Below are positions 28,793 to 40,114 of a stretch of 64,000 nucleotides of DNA, in pieces (within the stretch, counting starts at the first letter, position 1; every line of letters starts with the position of its first letter). This DNA is from Sclerotiophoma versabilis. Lineage: Eukaryota > Ascomycota > Dothideomycetes > Pleosporales > Didymellaceae. The translations under genes and the position numbers were made by a program. The stretch spans positions 186,001 to 250,000 of the forward strand of contig JAAROD010000026.1 in assembly GCA_012274445.1 (NCBI GenBank), written 5' to 3'. A model generated the notes under the pieces. It was not told the DNA's origin and did not search any database. It saw only the letters and a list, made by a program, of their open reading frames with translations.

Positions 28793-29954
28793 ATGACTGA
28801 GTTTACCACAGCTTATGAGCGGCTGACCAAGCATCTGGCTGCGACGAAGTACACATTTGTCTGCCCATCTCCAGAAACTGCTGGCAGAGTAGTAGAGAAG
28901 AGGAACTCCAACCCCTCGACGAGACACGCGCGAAATACACAGGACTTCTTTGGATGGAGTCTGCCATGTTCAAGGTACGCACTGACATTTCCGGTCCGTT
29001 TTCAGACAACCCTGAGGGCTTCACAATCGAGCCGAAGATTATGATTTCCATCTACTACAATTCTACCCTGGCAGTTACTACGCGCTCCTCTGTTGACGAA
29101 TCCCCAGACAAACTCTCGAGTCGATAATACCGGACAACGTTTTTGAAAGCCTGCAAAAAGCCTCCATTATCACCAACGATGACAAGAATGGCGAATACCG
29201 CTCGACGATCCGTGTGTCGAACTTCTACCTACCCAACGTTTCGAAATCTTACAGCAGCACGACGCCGCTCTACTATATCCACTCATCTTTCCCCGCCTCC
29301 TCAGATTCAGTCTTCTTCGGGCCTGACACATACCTGTATACACAATTCTTGAAGACTGCTCAACATCATATGCCGCGAAATCTGAGCAGCGCAATAGACG
29401 TCTGCTGTGGTTCGGGGGCAGGCGCGATACACCTGGCAAGGACACATCCACAAGCAAAGGTCCTTGGTTTGGACCTCAATCCACGGGCATTGAGGCTTGG
29501 AGGCGTCAATGCACACCTGGCTGGTACCAAGGTGGAATACCACGAGTCAAACCTCTACGCTGCCGTGCCAGGTGAGAAAAAAAAGGCTGGGATAGATCTG
29601 ATTGTCAGCAACCCACCATATATCGCCTCAAGTGCAGACGGCAAGGACCTGCCGATGTACGCAGATGGTGGTGCCGAGTTTGGACTTGATATATCACTCA
29701 GGATTATTGAAGAGGGGATGGAAATACTTTCCGAGAAGGGCGTGATCATTGTGTACACAGGAGTTGCGATACCGACCGCAGATCCTGGCTACGATGCGTT
29801 CCTTGAGAAGCTCCAGGCTGTGAAAGGCGCTGAAGTGGCGGAGTACACTATATTGCACCCAGACATGTGGCCAGAAGAGATTGGACGCGGCGCCTATGCA
29901 GACGTTGGCAGGATACAGGTTGTTGGAGCAGTACTGAGGAGATCCCAAGGCTGA
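28793..29954 (+). CDS. HemK/PrmC-like class I methyltransferase (NPPY motif)
   Basis: SAM-dependent methyltransferase. Exon 1 is 28793-28974 and exon 2 29108-29954, with a 133-nt intron (GTACGC...CCAG), giving about 342 residues. The join produces FGWSLPC followed by ESIIPDNVFESL, a sensible continuation. SAM motif I is AIDVCCGSGAGAIHLA, the acidic residue is in LGLDLNPRAL, and the catalytic signature is LIVSNPPYIAS, typical of N5-glutamine (HemK/PrmC) and N6-adenine methyltransferases. VFFGPDTYLYTQFL precedes the fold as in PrmC-like enzymes. The N-terminal 110 residues may be a substrate-recognition domain, so the target is unclear: it could be a release factor, a nucleic acid or a small molecule. 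A 31-nt shorter intron was rejected because it gives an immediate stop. Confidence 0.8.
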
Positions 29955-30746
29955 GCAGGCAAGCACGGTACCGGTACGGGGCGAGCGGGGCAAGTGGGAC
30001 TCGGCGTTAGCGCGCTTCCTCAACATGAGCTTGCTTTAAAACTACGCCTGCGTGCTTACGCAACAACAATCCTGCCATGCTACCATTTCATTCGCCTACT
30101 GACAACTCGAAGCGTATGCAGATACTACCTACTCCACCAGGGAAAATGAGGTGGTTGTACCTTCCCAGCTTTCCCTGATGCAGCCGTCCCACACCCGCCG
30201 GGGGCCAGCTGTTTCTCAAAAAGCTATTGCCTTCATAAGACACCCCCACGGCTTATGTGGGCTTGTGTCCAAACAGCCAGAAACTTTGTTGTGATGCAAC
30301 TCACTTTCCTTGCTTACCCCAATGAAAGGGTTCGCATCGAGCTACCGGTTCCTGGGTATTTATTGCTGACCCAGCGGCCTGGCCACCATGACGGGGATGA
30401 CCAGCAGCATAATATTGACAAACATCATTCGCAAAATATGCACTACAGGGTCGAGTTGCGGCTGCGACAGATTATATGAGGTGGCCAAGAAGCATTCCAG
30501 AGCATTGAGTTGACTCTCTACCCCAGTAAGTGCCAATGAGAATCAATTGAGTTTCAATTACTATCCTAGCAAGCGTGGCTTTTGAGAAGGGCAACTATCT
30601 GTGGATCTATCAATGTTGTGCATTCCAATACAATTCAGCATAAATAGACGTAAACACACGATCGCTTCATCCTCAAAACGCCACGTAAAAGATCATTGAC
30701 CCTGCTTGACGCTTGAACACATTGTCTTCCTGCACATATCCATGAG
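29955..30746. other. Intergenic region, no supported gene
   Basis: 792 bp between the methyltransferase and the secreted-protein gene. Only short unsupported frames. Confidence 0.4.
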
Positions 30747-31686
30747 ATGGTTTCAGTTTCTGGTGTCGGTCGGTTCCTGCTCATAACCTTATCATCTATT
30801 TCTCTCGCAGCCGCACAAGGCCTGATGTGTGGTACTCTTGGCTACCACAATGAGACGAACTTGTCTTATTACATGGGTAACTTCTTCTATAAGGGCCTGA
30901 CATCGTTCAGTCTGTGCGCCTCATACTGCCAGCAGGACGCAAGATGCAAAGTCTTTCGCTACTCGTACTGGAGCGACTCTAATTCGCAGTATTGCGAATT
31001 TTTCGACACAACCGTGTTAGTACTGTACAGTAAGGACGTTGTCAAAGCTAACACTGCAGTTTAGTGCGGGAAACTTTACGGCCGATGAAACCTCGTCATA
31101 TTACTACTATGATATCGGCTGCACTTTTCCGCCTTTTGGAAACCAGGTCACAGTGACCTCGACCTCGACCCTCACTTCTTCCATTACCCTTACGTCTGTT
31201 CAGCTTGCAACAACCACTTCCTTTACCACGATCACCTCTATCTTACCAGCATCAACTAGGACGTCGACTATTGCCGGAGCTGTGGTCACCACGACGCGAA
31301 CGATAACCCCGACTTCGACAGGAACCCTCCCGGCACAATTACGGACACTAACTGCTAGTTTCACAGCAACCCAGACCGTCTTTACGACGAAAACCCAGTA
31401 TCTGCAGGTGCCAACCAGTACGGTTTATTACGCAGTGACACAAACTCTTCCAGCGCAGACGAGTACAGTACTGTATCCCGTAACAACTACTGCTACACAT
31501 ACAACAACATACTCTCTCACAGCTACCAACATGGCGATACGCACAGCTCAAGCCAAAGAAGCGCCGCCCCAACCTCAGACAGTGATCAGATACTCCACGA
31601 GAACACTTGTCACGACAACGACGAATACACAGTACCTCAGAACGCTGATCCAAACTCGGACATTGACAGTGACGCGTCGATTCTGA
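30747..31686 (+). CDS. Secreted Cys-containing, Thr/Ser-rich protein (PAN/Apple-like head)
   Basis: About 299 residues in two exons. Exon 1 (30747 to about 31019) encodes a signal peptide (VGRFLLITLSSISLAAAQG) and a compact Cys-containing domain with SFSLCASYCQQDARCKVFRY and YCEFFDT, a spacing like PAN/Apple or WSC-type modules of fungal surface proteins. After a short intron ending at 31059 (donor GTACTG at 31020, 40 nt; or GTGTTA at 31014, 46 nt) the rest is a Thr/Ser tail (SSITLTSVQL, TTTRTITPTSTG), expected to be heavily O-glycosylated. No GPI-type hydrophobic C-terminus is seen. A wall or extracellular role is inferred; ligand binding by the Cys domain is unproven. Confidence 0.72.
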
Positions 31687-32562
31687 GCGAGAAGGGCGTG
31701 AGGATCAGTACTCTATACTCAACTTATCACGGACATGAAATCGCTAGAATGTTGTATACGCAAAGCGTTTCCGCGATGCGTGCGCGGAGCATATGAGCTG
31801 AGACCTGCACAAGGCGAGGCACTGCTGATATTGCTTTGGGGCGGAAACCGGTCAAAAACCCAGTGCGCCTGTACGAAGACCAACTCGTCCCATCGATGTA
31901 AGTTATGCTCAAAGCCTACTTCCTTTCTTTAAGCTGTGGCGCGTAAGTGCGGCGCCAGATCATGCAGCGGAAACGGCGCATTCAAAACCCTATGATGTCG
32001 CGGCTCTGTACGCCTGACCTCCTAAGCACATGACTAGACCACGTAGAGCGAGGCTCACCACCAGCGACCTTGGAGCTACTCAAATCTCTGGGAATACCGT
32101 GCTATGCTTTTTGTAAGGCTCTGTTCATTAAGCTAGGAGTTGTTTCTTTAATTAATTGTTGTGGGCTTACGGATGGGAATTTCATGAATTGGGCTGGTGG
32201 TGAGCCTTGCTTGTACGTGGTTTAATTCACTGGCAACCCAGACTTCCTGAATGACGATGAGGGCCTTGAATGTACGTTGTGAGCAGTTGAAGTCGGAGAT
32301 AAACTTCGCGGAGATTGTGGAGAAGCCTGTCGGTCCGCCTCGTATCTGCCTCGTATCCGCCTTCCTCTAACAAAGGCGCAGTAAGACCCTGGCGAACATC
32401 AGCCGCACTGAAGCGAAGATGCAAGCGTGCTATAAAGAACCACTGCCCAGGTGCATATAAACCAGGGTCCCCCATGACTTTGACGGAAGTATAGCCCCTC
32501 GGTCTTACCAAGAAATACGAACAACAAGAACCTCACTCAATTAACATTGACAATAATCTACC
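31687..32562. other. Intergenic region, no supported gene
   Basis: 876 bp. Short frames only. It holds the presumed promoter of the next plus-strand gene. Confidence 0.4.
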
Positions 32563-33138
32563 ATGTCGGGATATCAACAACCCATCGAATCACACCTCGA
32601 TGCCTCCGATCTGGAAGGGTCACAAGAGCGCAACGCGCCACAAGGACCAATCCCAGCATACATCGAATCGTAAGATATCCGTCTCTCCACCACCCACGGA
32701 GAGCTGATGAGACTCAGCGACCAACCACCAGCCTACACCGCCAATGCCGCAGCCCGCGACCTGCTCTCCATGCGCGAAGGCGATCCGGATGAAAAAATAG
32801 ATGTCCCCTTCGTGTACAGCCACGACAAGAAATCCATCAAAGACTATCTCGCCTTCCGCAACGTGGGCACCGTGACGCGCCGCATTGTGCCGCGGCCCAT
32901 GACGCGCAGACTGTACAACGAGCGCTATGCGCATGATGCGGAGGGGAACTTCATAGGAACAGGGACCAGGGCACCGGATGCTGGGCTTGTGTTTATACCC
33001 AGCAAAGGAACGGAGCAGGAGCTGTTGGATCAGGTTCGTAGGATGGCGCATACAAGGAAGAACCATGATCCGAAGGACTTTGCCTTCCATGGTGGGTTGG
33101 GAATGGCGCCTATTGGAGGTGCCTGGGGTATGTCTTAG
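32563..33138 (+). CDS. Hypothetical protein, about 175 aa
   Basis: Two exons, 32563-32669 and 32718-33138, with a 48-nt intron (GTAAGA...CAG). The N-terminus is polar (MSGYQQPIESHLDASDLEGS). The core reads DYLAFRNVGTVTRRIVPRPM, then YNERYAHDAEGNFIGTG and HDPKDFAFHGGLGMAPIGGA. It has no signal peptide or membrane segment. The join gives a continuous frame without stops, so the gene model is good, but I do not recognise the family. A 275-codon minus-strand frame covering the same DNA is a shadow: it crosses the intron and has no motif. Confidence 0.6.
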
Positions 33139-34026
33139 CTTCAAAAGTACCCAATGACAGCCACAAGAGCAAGCTTGCTCTTGACTTTGTATATCTTTCC
33201 AAACGTTGGAGGAATGTTTGCGCTTTGCAGGTAGGTGCGAACGCCTCGGGGACGCTGGAGAGAACGACTTTCTTGTTTGCCCTCTCTTTTGAAGCATCGT
33301 AGTCGATGGAGTTATCGCTCTCGATCTTTGAAGTATTCGAAGATGACACCGAAGGGGAACTCGTCGCCGGGCTGAAGGGATACTGTCGTGGTGTCGCGAG
33401 GTTGGTTCGATGATAATATCAAGGTACATCTGGAGCATTATGGCCAAGATGTAACTTGCAGAGGGCTCTTTTCGTGCTGCTTCGCGCCGCGGAAGGATTT
33501 ATTTGCTTTATAGCTCCGTCGGTCACCCAAAAGAGCTTGCATCGACAATAGTGGAAGCCATTGGAGTACCATGTTGGTGCTTGGCATAAGTCGGCTACGA
33601 CGAAGGCCATTCAATATTGAGACCTTCCTAAGATTTGAAAAAGTTTGTGTTGTGGTGGCCTGAACAAGTAGAGAGATGCGGAAGCTTAACCATTAGGACA
33701 TCTCGTGGGGCGTGAAGGGTTCGAGGGAAGTGGCGTGCGTCCGTAGATCCTTTCATCCCAAAAACCACCCCTGTGGTCTCCATCAAGAAAATCAAGGGCT
33801 ATCTGCATGCTGGAGGCTTCAAGTTCCTTCTGTAAGCTTCTGGCTGCCAACATTGCGTCTGGGACATGCAGCAGTCCACAACAAGACTGAGAAGGAGGAA
33901 TCGCCGCATTAGTAAGACGCGCTGCTGCGCAATGTATGGTTATGTTGCTCTTCTGGAGGATTGCGTCACAACTGTTGGAACCCTGCCCTTGGGTCTGTTA
34001 CTGGTAAGCTTCTACCTGGGTAGCTC
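33139..34026. other. Intergenic region, no supported gene
   Basis: 888 bp between the hypothetical gene and the 3' end of the minus-strand Zn2Cys6 gene. No coding evidence. Confidence 0.4.
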
Positions 34027-35289
34027 TCAAGACCTGATCCAACCGACTCTTTTGATGGGCCAGTCCAGCCACGGTCTATCCTCTCTAGGTAGCAACTCCC
34101 AAATCCCACTCATAACATGGTGCGTCCATCCTTGCATGTACCAGAATTGCTCCAGAACCCGGATCAATACTACAAAATGCGCGTAGATGATCATAGGAAT
34201 CGAATCGCGCTGCTGCAGACGCTCGAGAAAGCTATCCGTCATCCGGAAGAGCCAGCCAAAGGTAACATGATATTCACCATCGATACCTTGGTATCGATTA
34301 TCATACATCTCGCGGAGGATGTCGACAGAACGGACGTCGTCTTCATGGTTAGGAGTGTCCTTTGACACAAAATCTACATGTTTCCGTAGCTCATCAAGCC
34401 GCTTTTCATACTCTTCAGGTGCTTCTTGAGCTGGCAACGGAAGGCCTTTGCTTCGTAGGGCTGGGGCATGAGTCTTGCTAAACTGGTGTTTCCCGATGCT
34501 CGCAAGTGTCGTTCTGATACCCCGAAACATCACCAACCAGTCTGATTTCTTGTCTCGGCCAAAGGCAAGATATTCACCAGGTTGCGGACCACGACCCCAG
34601 CTGATAAAGCAGATCATTTGCACAGCCACCAGCACTGCATCGCAATTGCTCGGACTGAGATTTGCAATCTCTGGTGTGACTAGCACAAGCGCACGCTCAT
34701 AGTGATGGTCTGCCGTAGCAACGTATTGCTCGCGTTGGTCGGGTCGACAGTGTGCCAAGTGAAGCGCTGTAAGTGCGAACATCAAGTGCAAGACGTGAGG
34801 GTTCTCGAATCCTATATCTGCCATTTGAGTTTGCATAGTGGTACCTGAAGTCAACCAGGGTGAAACAGAAAAGCATGTTGAAGTTGCGTAGTGGTAGGTA
34901 AGTTCGATCTCAGATATTGGCAGCTCTTCAGTCATCAAGCGGTTGCTGTTACTGGCTTGCAACGGTGAGCCAACTGGGGGTGCAGCAAAGTCGCAGTGAA
35001 CTTGTCGACGCCTGCAGTTGCCACACTCAGGCTTCGTCTCATCACACTGGGGTTGTCAGCGGTAACCTCTCTGAGATAAACTTTTGCAGTTTGTTCAGTG
35101 CAGACAGCAGTGATGATGGCCCGCATGTTGTCATACCTTGATGCGGCGGGTTTTGCAGTTTTTGCAGCCAGCGCGTGACTTGCGATGTGAGCGCCTTGTT
35201 ATCTTCTTGTCATTATGCCCATCATGTTCGTTGGCGGATGGTGATGCCGTGTTGGAGTGTGCTAAAGACAAAGGGGAATCTTGTTGCAT
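34027..35289 (-). CDS. Zn2Cys6 transcription factor (Upc2-like architecture)
   Basis: Fungal binuclear zinc-cluster regulator of about 390 residues. Exon 1 (35137-35289) starts MQQDSPLSLAHSN and carries a basic stretch plus the first half of the cluster, AGCKNCKTRRIK. A 90-nt intron (GTATGA...CAG) splits the cluster. Exon 2 (34027-35046) completes it with CDETKPECGNCRRRQVHC. The remaining ~330 residues follow the short C-terminal regulatory domain of sterol-uptake (Upc2/Ecm22)-like regulators: LTYHYATSTC, PHVLHLMFALTALHLAH and HHYERAL. DNA target and ligand are unknown. The intron inside the zinc cluster is common in this class. The start was chosen because upstream frames run into untypical sequence. 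Confidence 0.9.
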
Positions 35290-36290
35290 GTTTGCAGTTT
35301 GCTCGGCATGCGAGATGGTGTACAGAGCAGCGAATGCGTATTTGAAGCGAGGAAAGAGCGCGAACACGATCGCGGCAGTCCTCTTGGCGCCATGACCGCT
35401 TCTCTCGGAAGACAGGGAAAGTGGCAGATAAGGCACCACCTTCACAATCCTATAATACAATGACCACAATAGATATTCTGACCCTGACTTGATAGAATTG
35501 GAGCGAGTTGTTAGTATTTGCTTTCGCGACCTTCGTATACTTCTTGAACGTCGTTGAGGCGCTGAGCATGGGCATCTTCAGCGGCGCACCTCGGCCCTAT
35601 CGGCCCCTATTTCTATCTGCCGCTTTTTCAGATTACCCCGCCAACCTGCCAAATCCTTGCTAAGATCTAGCAAAAGACTACTTTTTAATAGACGTTTGTC
35701 TGTAACAGCTCTGAACTTCAATGTCTCTAGCTCTCTTCAATGATATTATCATATGTATTTATGCGTATGCTGTAACGGGTACTTTGTTCTTTCATGTATC
35801 AGCCAGTCCTCGGGGGGACCTCGGATATTGCGAAGCAGACGGTTTTTCTGGTGGTGATACTTCAGCACTTTCATGCATCGACATACGTCTTCTGAACGTC
35901 TCGTAAGCACTGCCTGAATTACAGAAGCTTTCTACGCTGTTGCGGCCGATTCAGGCAACGAACGATAGTTCTTTCACAGGAATCGACAGCCACTGATTCA
36001 AGTGCAGTGTTCGAGCGAGCGTTAGCGCAAACGTCTGACTCGTCAATACGCTAACTCTCGTTTTCTCTTTCAATACGATCAGAGCCTTGAGCAAAGTTTG
36101 GTGACAGTGAGGTAAAATTGCATAGGTTGAGACGATCAGTCGCTATTTCTGTCTCCTCGGGCCGGCTTGGCTTTGCGTCAGTGGCCTCTGTTGTAGATAA
36201 AACCTTCTGCCCTCGACCTTGAGCTCGTTCGACAAACTCAACGCACCACACCAAGCCGTTTTCCCCAGACGTATCTTATACCAAATCGCA
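35290..36290. other. Divergent intergenic region, Zn2Cys6 / MARVEL-like gene
   Basis: About 1 kb separating divergent genes and presumably holding both promoters. No additional gene is supported. Confidence 0.4.
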
Positions 36291-36992
36291 ATGGGAGTAC
36301 CTACACAAGCTGAAATCCCAGCGGCTCATCCCGACGAGATGCCGTCTTCATCGTCGTCGGCCAACAACGCCATGCCTGCCCATGCGCCGCCGCCTATGCC
36401 TCCGCCGCCTTACTTCAAGACACACTTCATCAACCCGAGCTCCTTCAAGTCTGCCGTCAATAGCAAAGTCGACAAGCCTCTCGTATCGCTGTTCCGATTG
36501 AGCGTACGGGTACTCCAGCTCATCTTCGCAATGGCCTCAGGCATATCCTATGCTATCGAGCTGTCGCATGGCAATGGACGAGGAAGCGCATCAGGCACTT
36601 TCGTGTTCTCGCAAGTCGCATTCGGGGCTACACTTATTATCCTGATCATCAACGGCATGACTGTGCGATACTATCGCTTCTCGTGGTTCGTCGACTGGGT
36701 CCTGACGGTGTTCTGGTTCGCGCTTTTTGGGGTCTTCTACAAGAACTACTTGAGAGGCGACACTCCACCAGCGTATGGCGGAGTAAACTCAGGACGAATG
36801 GAGCGAGCAGTCTGGTGCGACCTCATCAATGCGCTGCTATGGTTAGGGAGCGCGCTGTTCTCATCAACAATGTGCTGCTCTGGTGCGAAGGCGTCTATCA
36901 AGGGGAAGATCAACAACAGACGGCAGAGGAAGCAAAAACAGAGAATGATGGACACGATGGGTGAGATGGAGATGGGAACCGTTCGGACGTAG
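36291..36992 (+). CDS. MARVEL-like four-TM membrane protein
   Basis: Single exon, 233 residues from the ATG at 36291 (MGVPTQAEIPAAHP); an upstream TTG extension is not needed. After a Pro-rich cytosolic head (PAHAPPPMPPPPYFKTHF) there are four hydrophobic segments: VRVLQLIFAMASGISYAIEL, FSQVAFGATLIILIINGMTV, WFVDWVLTVFWFALFGVFYK and LINALLWLGSALFSSTMCCS. This is the 4-TM layout of MARVEL-domain proteins, which organise membrane microdomains and vesicle traffic. The C-terminal tail is very basic (RRQRKQKQR). No paralogue-specific function can be read. Confidence 0.75.
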   Translation: MGVPTQAEIPAAHPDEMPSSSSSANNAMPAHAPPPMPPPPYFKTHFINPSSFKSAVNSKVDKPLVSLFRLSVRVLQLIFAMASGISYAIELSHGNGRGSASGTFVFSQVAFGATLIILIINGMTVRYYRFSWFVDWVLTVFWFALFGVFYKNYLRGDTPPAYGGVNSGRMERAVWCDLINALLWLGSALFSSTMCCSGAKASIKGKINNRRQRKQKQRMMDTMGEMEMGTVRT

Positions 36993-37349
36993 GGTTTAAT
37001 GTGTATTGAACAACGTATATCCTGCAGTTTTCTGACCATGCGTTTCTTCTGTATATCATCACAGACGCTTTTTCGGTGCCTTCTAGCTTGTACGTTTGCA
37101 ATGTTCGTACTGACGTTGACGATGATCTTTGCGCGAGGGCTGTGCGGCCAAGCGACAGGGGCGGCACCCTTCAATCTATCTCGGCGGCGTTGAGGCTTAT
37201 ACTTCTGCAGCTGTGAAATTCATCTTCTCCACTTCCTATACTCAGCGGCCCAAACGCGATTCGGAAGGCTTGGTCTCGGACTAGACTCTTCATCGCATGC
37301 CGTCGTGCTTCCAACGCCTCGATGCAGGGTAAGGCTGAGCTTACAGACG
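36993..37349. other. Intergenic region
   Basis: 357 bp between the MARVEL-like gene and the next Zn2Cys6 gene, both plus-strand. Contains the presumed promoter of the latter. Confidence 0.4.
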
Positions 37350-39607
37350 ATGGTGTACCGAGGTGAGTGACCGGTAGGGCTGACGCACCCACGAAAATAG
37401 CTGACACCCCACCACAGGCAAGCCATCAACAGGTACGGGTGCCCCGCAAACTTCGTTGCGACGATGACTGACCTCTATCCAAGCATGTGGGGAATGTAGA
37501 AAACGCAGAAGCAGGGTATGTAAAGCTCATTCCGTGGCAACCGATTCGGCACTGTCTGTGGGAATTGCCTAGCTATTCGCCCACTGCATCTCATAGGATA
37601 AGGCTAACGATCCATCGTAGTGTGATCAAGCCACACCCTGCGGACAATGTGTCAAAGCCGGTCGCGTCTGCCCAGGATACCGCAATGCAGTCGATCTTCT
37701 GTTCCATGATGAGAGCGCAAAAGTCGTCAGGAAGAGCAAAAGTCAGCCTTCCAGATCAAACCTAGCGTCGACGCCTCGAGAGAATGAGGTAGCTCTTCGG
37801 AACTTGACTCCTGTCAATCTCACTAATATTGTCGTATACCAGCCATGGGATGACTTGGGCGTCCACTTCTTTATGTCGAACTATGTCGGCACAGACCCTG
37901 CTGTGTCACAGCTGCATTACCTCCCGACCTTCTACGCGCAGTCAGGATACGCTACTTCCTCGCTGAAGAGAGCGATAATAGCGAGCGGCTTGGCTGGCTA
38001 CGCAAGAACTGCTCGTCGGCCTGATCTGATTGAACAGTCCACCAGGACGTATGTCGCCGCAATACGGGACATCAACACCGCACTGTCCAGCCCTCAGGCT
38101 GCCGTCAACGACACCACGCTCATGTCGATCATGATGGCTGCAATGTTCGAGACCATGTTGGTGTCGCCAGAGTCGGGTATGCACAATGTCAGCAAGCACC
38201 TCGAAGGTGCCATGTCAGTTGCATATCTGAGCTTGCAACAGCGGGCACCAAGTGATGTTTTCAAGGCGCTACTCAACACCTTGATTCAGAGTGTGATCAT
38301 GAACTGCTGGATCCAGCACGTACCTTTACCGCCTCGGTACAAGCAGATTAGACCGTACGTTCCCCACAGGATAAATCCACACTCAGTTCACGCAAAACTT
38401 GTGGACGTTCTGTCGCGAGTGATCGAGCTCAGAGACGATATGAAGGGGGGAGCGTATTACAGTGCAGATGCGATCCTACAGAGGGCGTTAAAGCTTGATA
38501 CGGAATTGAAGACCTTCATCGAAGAGATGCCAAACCATACATCGTTCGAGAAGCGCTGGATGCGGACGGTACAGGCAACAGAAGTCCAGCAACTGGTGTA
38601 CAATTGGGTCTTCCACAGTAAGCTTTTGATAACTCAGACGTGTAAAACTTCGCTGATCAGGAAAAGCCTATCCACAACAGTTTGCTGGCCATCTTTGGAA
38701 CAACGTTCGATCTTGTCGCATACATCTCCACCAGCTCATCCACCAACAATGCTCTTTGCTCCTATCTTTCAGCGCTGGAAGTGAGCATACGAACTTGCGG
38801 CTACAAAGATCAGCCTCCGAGTCACTGACCATCCTCCTGGCCGAAGAGATATGTGCTACCGTCCCGCAACTGCTCTCATACTCGGACTACCTCGATCATT
38901 TCGTAGAGGTGACCGAGTTTGCGCTGCCAACACGCACGCGCTCACCAAATCAAGATGAAGGATCAATGGCGTCTAGCTCATCAGTGATCACAAGGCCAGA
39001 AGTTGAAGACTCAGGCTCCTACGTGTCCCCTACACCAAGTCCCTCCACCGCATCAAGCCCACACTCTACATCTACCAAATCATCCTGTGCATCCAACAGA
39101 GACACTCCCACAGCCTACGCATCCAAGATCCCGCTCTTCACACCCAGCGCCCTCGACCCCGCCAGCGCCTTCCACCTACTGCTAAAGCTTTACAACCTAA
39201 CCCTTGTTCCTTGGCTACCCATCAGCATGAAGTCCTGGATTCAAAGCCGAATCTCATGGATCGAGGCAAACTCGGATCCATACAGCGCCACACGGCTGGA
39301 AGACATGGTCCACAAACGGCCCTGCGACGGCTTCCCGATCAGCGATGTAGCAGGCCAGATCCCATTTGGCGGGATCTGCGACAGCATCGCGCTTACGCCG
39401 GCGGACCAGCGGCTGTGGTTCCTCGCGCATAGCTGGCTGTTCGTGGGGATTGATTGGAATGCAGATTACTACTCGGAAGCAGGTTTCCCCTTCCATCTCC
39501 CCCATCCCATCCTTTTCCTCTCCTACGGTGTGCTGAGAGCGAGGACTAACCGTCCCAGGAACAGAGCAGTAAAACACCAACGACGACCGGAAACGGATCG
39601 CAGATGA
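37350..39607 (+). CDS. Zn2Cys6 transcription factor, about 667 aa
   Basis: Zinc-cluster regulator built from five exons: 37350-37362, 37418-37432, 37484-37515, 37621-38617 and 38661-39607, with introns of 55, 51, 105 and 43 nt. The three tiny exons give MVYRGKPSTACGECRKRRSR, and exon 4 continues CDQATPCGQC then VKAGRVCPGYR, reconstituting the CysX2CysX6CysX5CysX2CysX6Cys cluster with the N-terminus (MVYxGKPS) shared by a large fungal subfamily. The regulatory domain has LHYLPTFYAQSG, SMMAAMFETML-like helices and, after the last intron, FAGHLWNNVRSCRIHLHQLI, the usual transcription-factor box. The 3' end is uncertain: an alternative intron from about 39482 to 39559 would end the protein earlier with a shorter tail. 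The target is unknown. Confidence 0.85.
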
Positions 39608-40114
39608 AAGTGGGTGAGAACAAAAACCGCCCCATCCCAACAACAAGCACTACCATTCCTTTATCTTCGCCGTCGTCGGCCCATGAATCGAAAGAGGCAA
39701 GGACCTCCAAGTTTTTGAAATGCATGTGGTAAGAGATCTGACTGGGACAGCAACAGGATGCCTTAAAGCGGCAGCGATATAAGGGAAAGACGCATATGAT
39801 GATGGACGAGGGTATTATCTGCCATATAACGCCAGAAGTAAAGTTAGTGTGGAGGAAGCCGCATTGGACATTTGGCTGAGGGGAAAGCACCGTGGTCATG
39901 AGGAAGACGTGGCAAGACACGAGCAATCGATGATATTTGCGTGAATTCAGCGACGGGAGTATTATGAACGATCTAAGTAATGCAACTCGTTGCACCCTGC
40001 GGCGAAGCACTTTCGCTCGCAGGATCTGTAACCCAACGCCCGCTGTTAAGGATGTGTATAGAATGCTAACCACTATCGCACAACGCATGAGTCCTCGAAG
40101 TACTAACAGGTAAC
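39608..40114. other. Convergent intergenic region
   Basis: 507 bp between the 3' ends of the Zn2Cys6 gene and the minus-strand motif-repeat gene. A 201-codon minus frame crosses it but lacks features and overlaps both ends. Confidence 0.4.

Noticed and set aside
28975..29005. 31-nt intron in the methyltransferase gene
   Set aside because: Below usual fungal intron length, and the join produces an immediate in-frame stop.
32620..33447. 275-codon minus frame opposite the hypothetical gene at 32563-33138
   Set aside because: It crosses the well-formed intron and exon of the plus-strand gene and has no recognisable features.
38660..38800. Alternative frame after the last intron of the 37.3-39.6 kb regulator (EKPIHNSLLAIFGTTFDLVA)
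   Set aside because: It looks protein-like but needs a second, too-short intron. The other frame gives the WNNVRSCRIHLHQLI box typical of this regulator family and runs on without a break.
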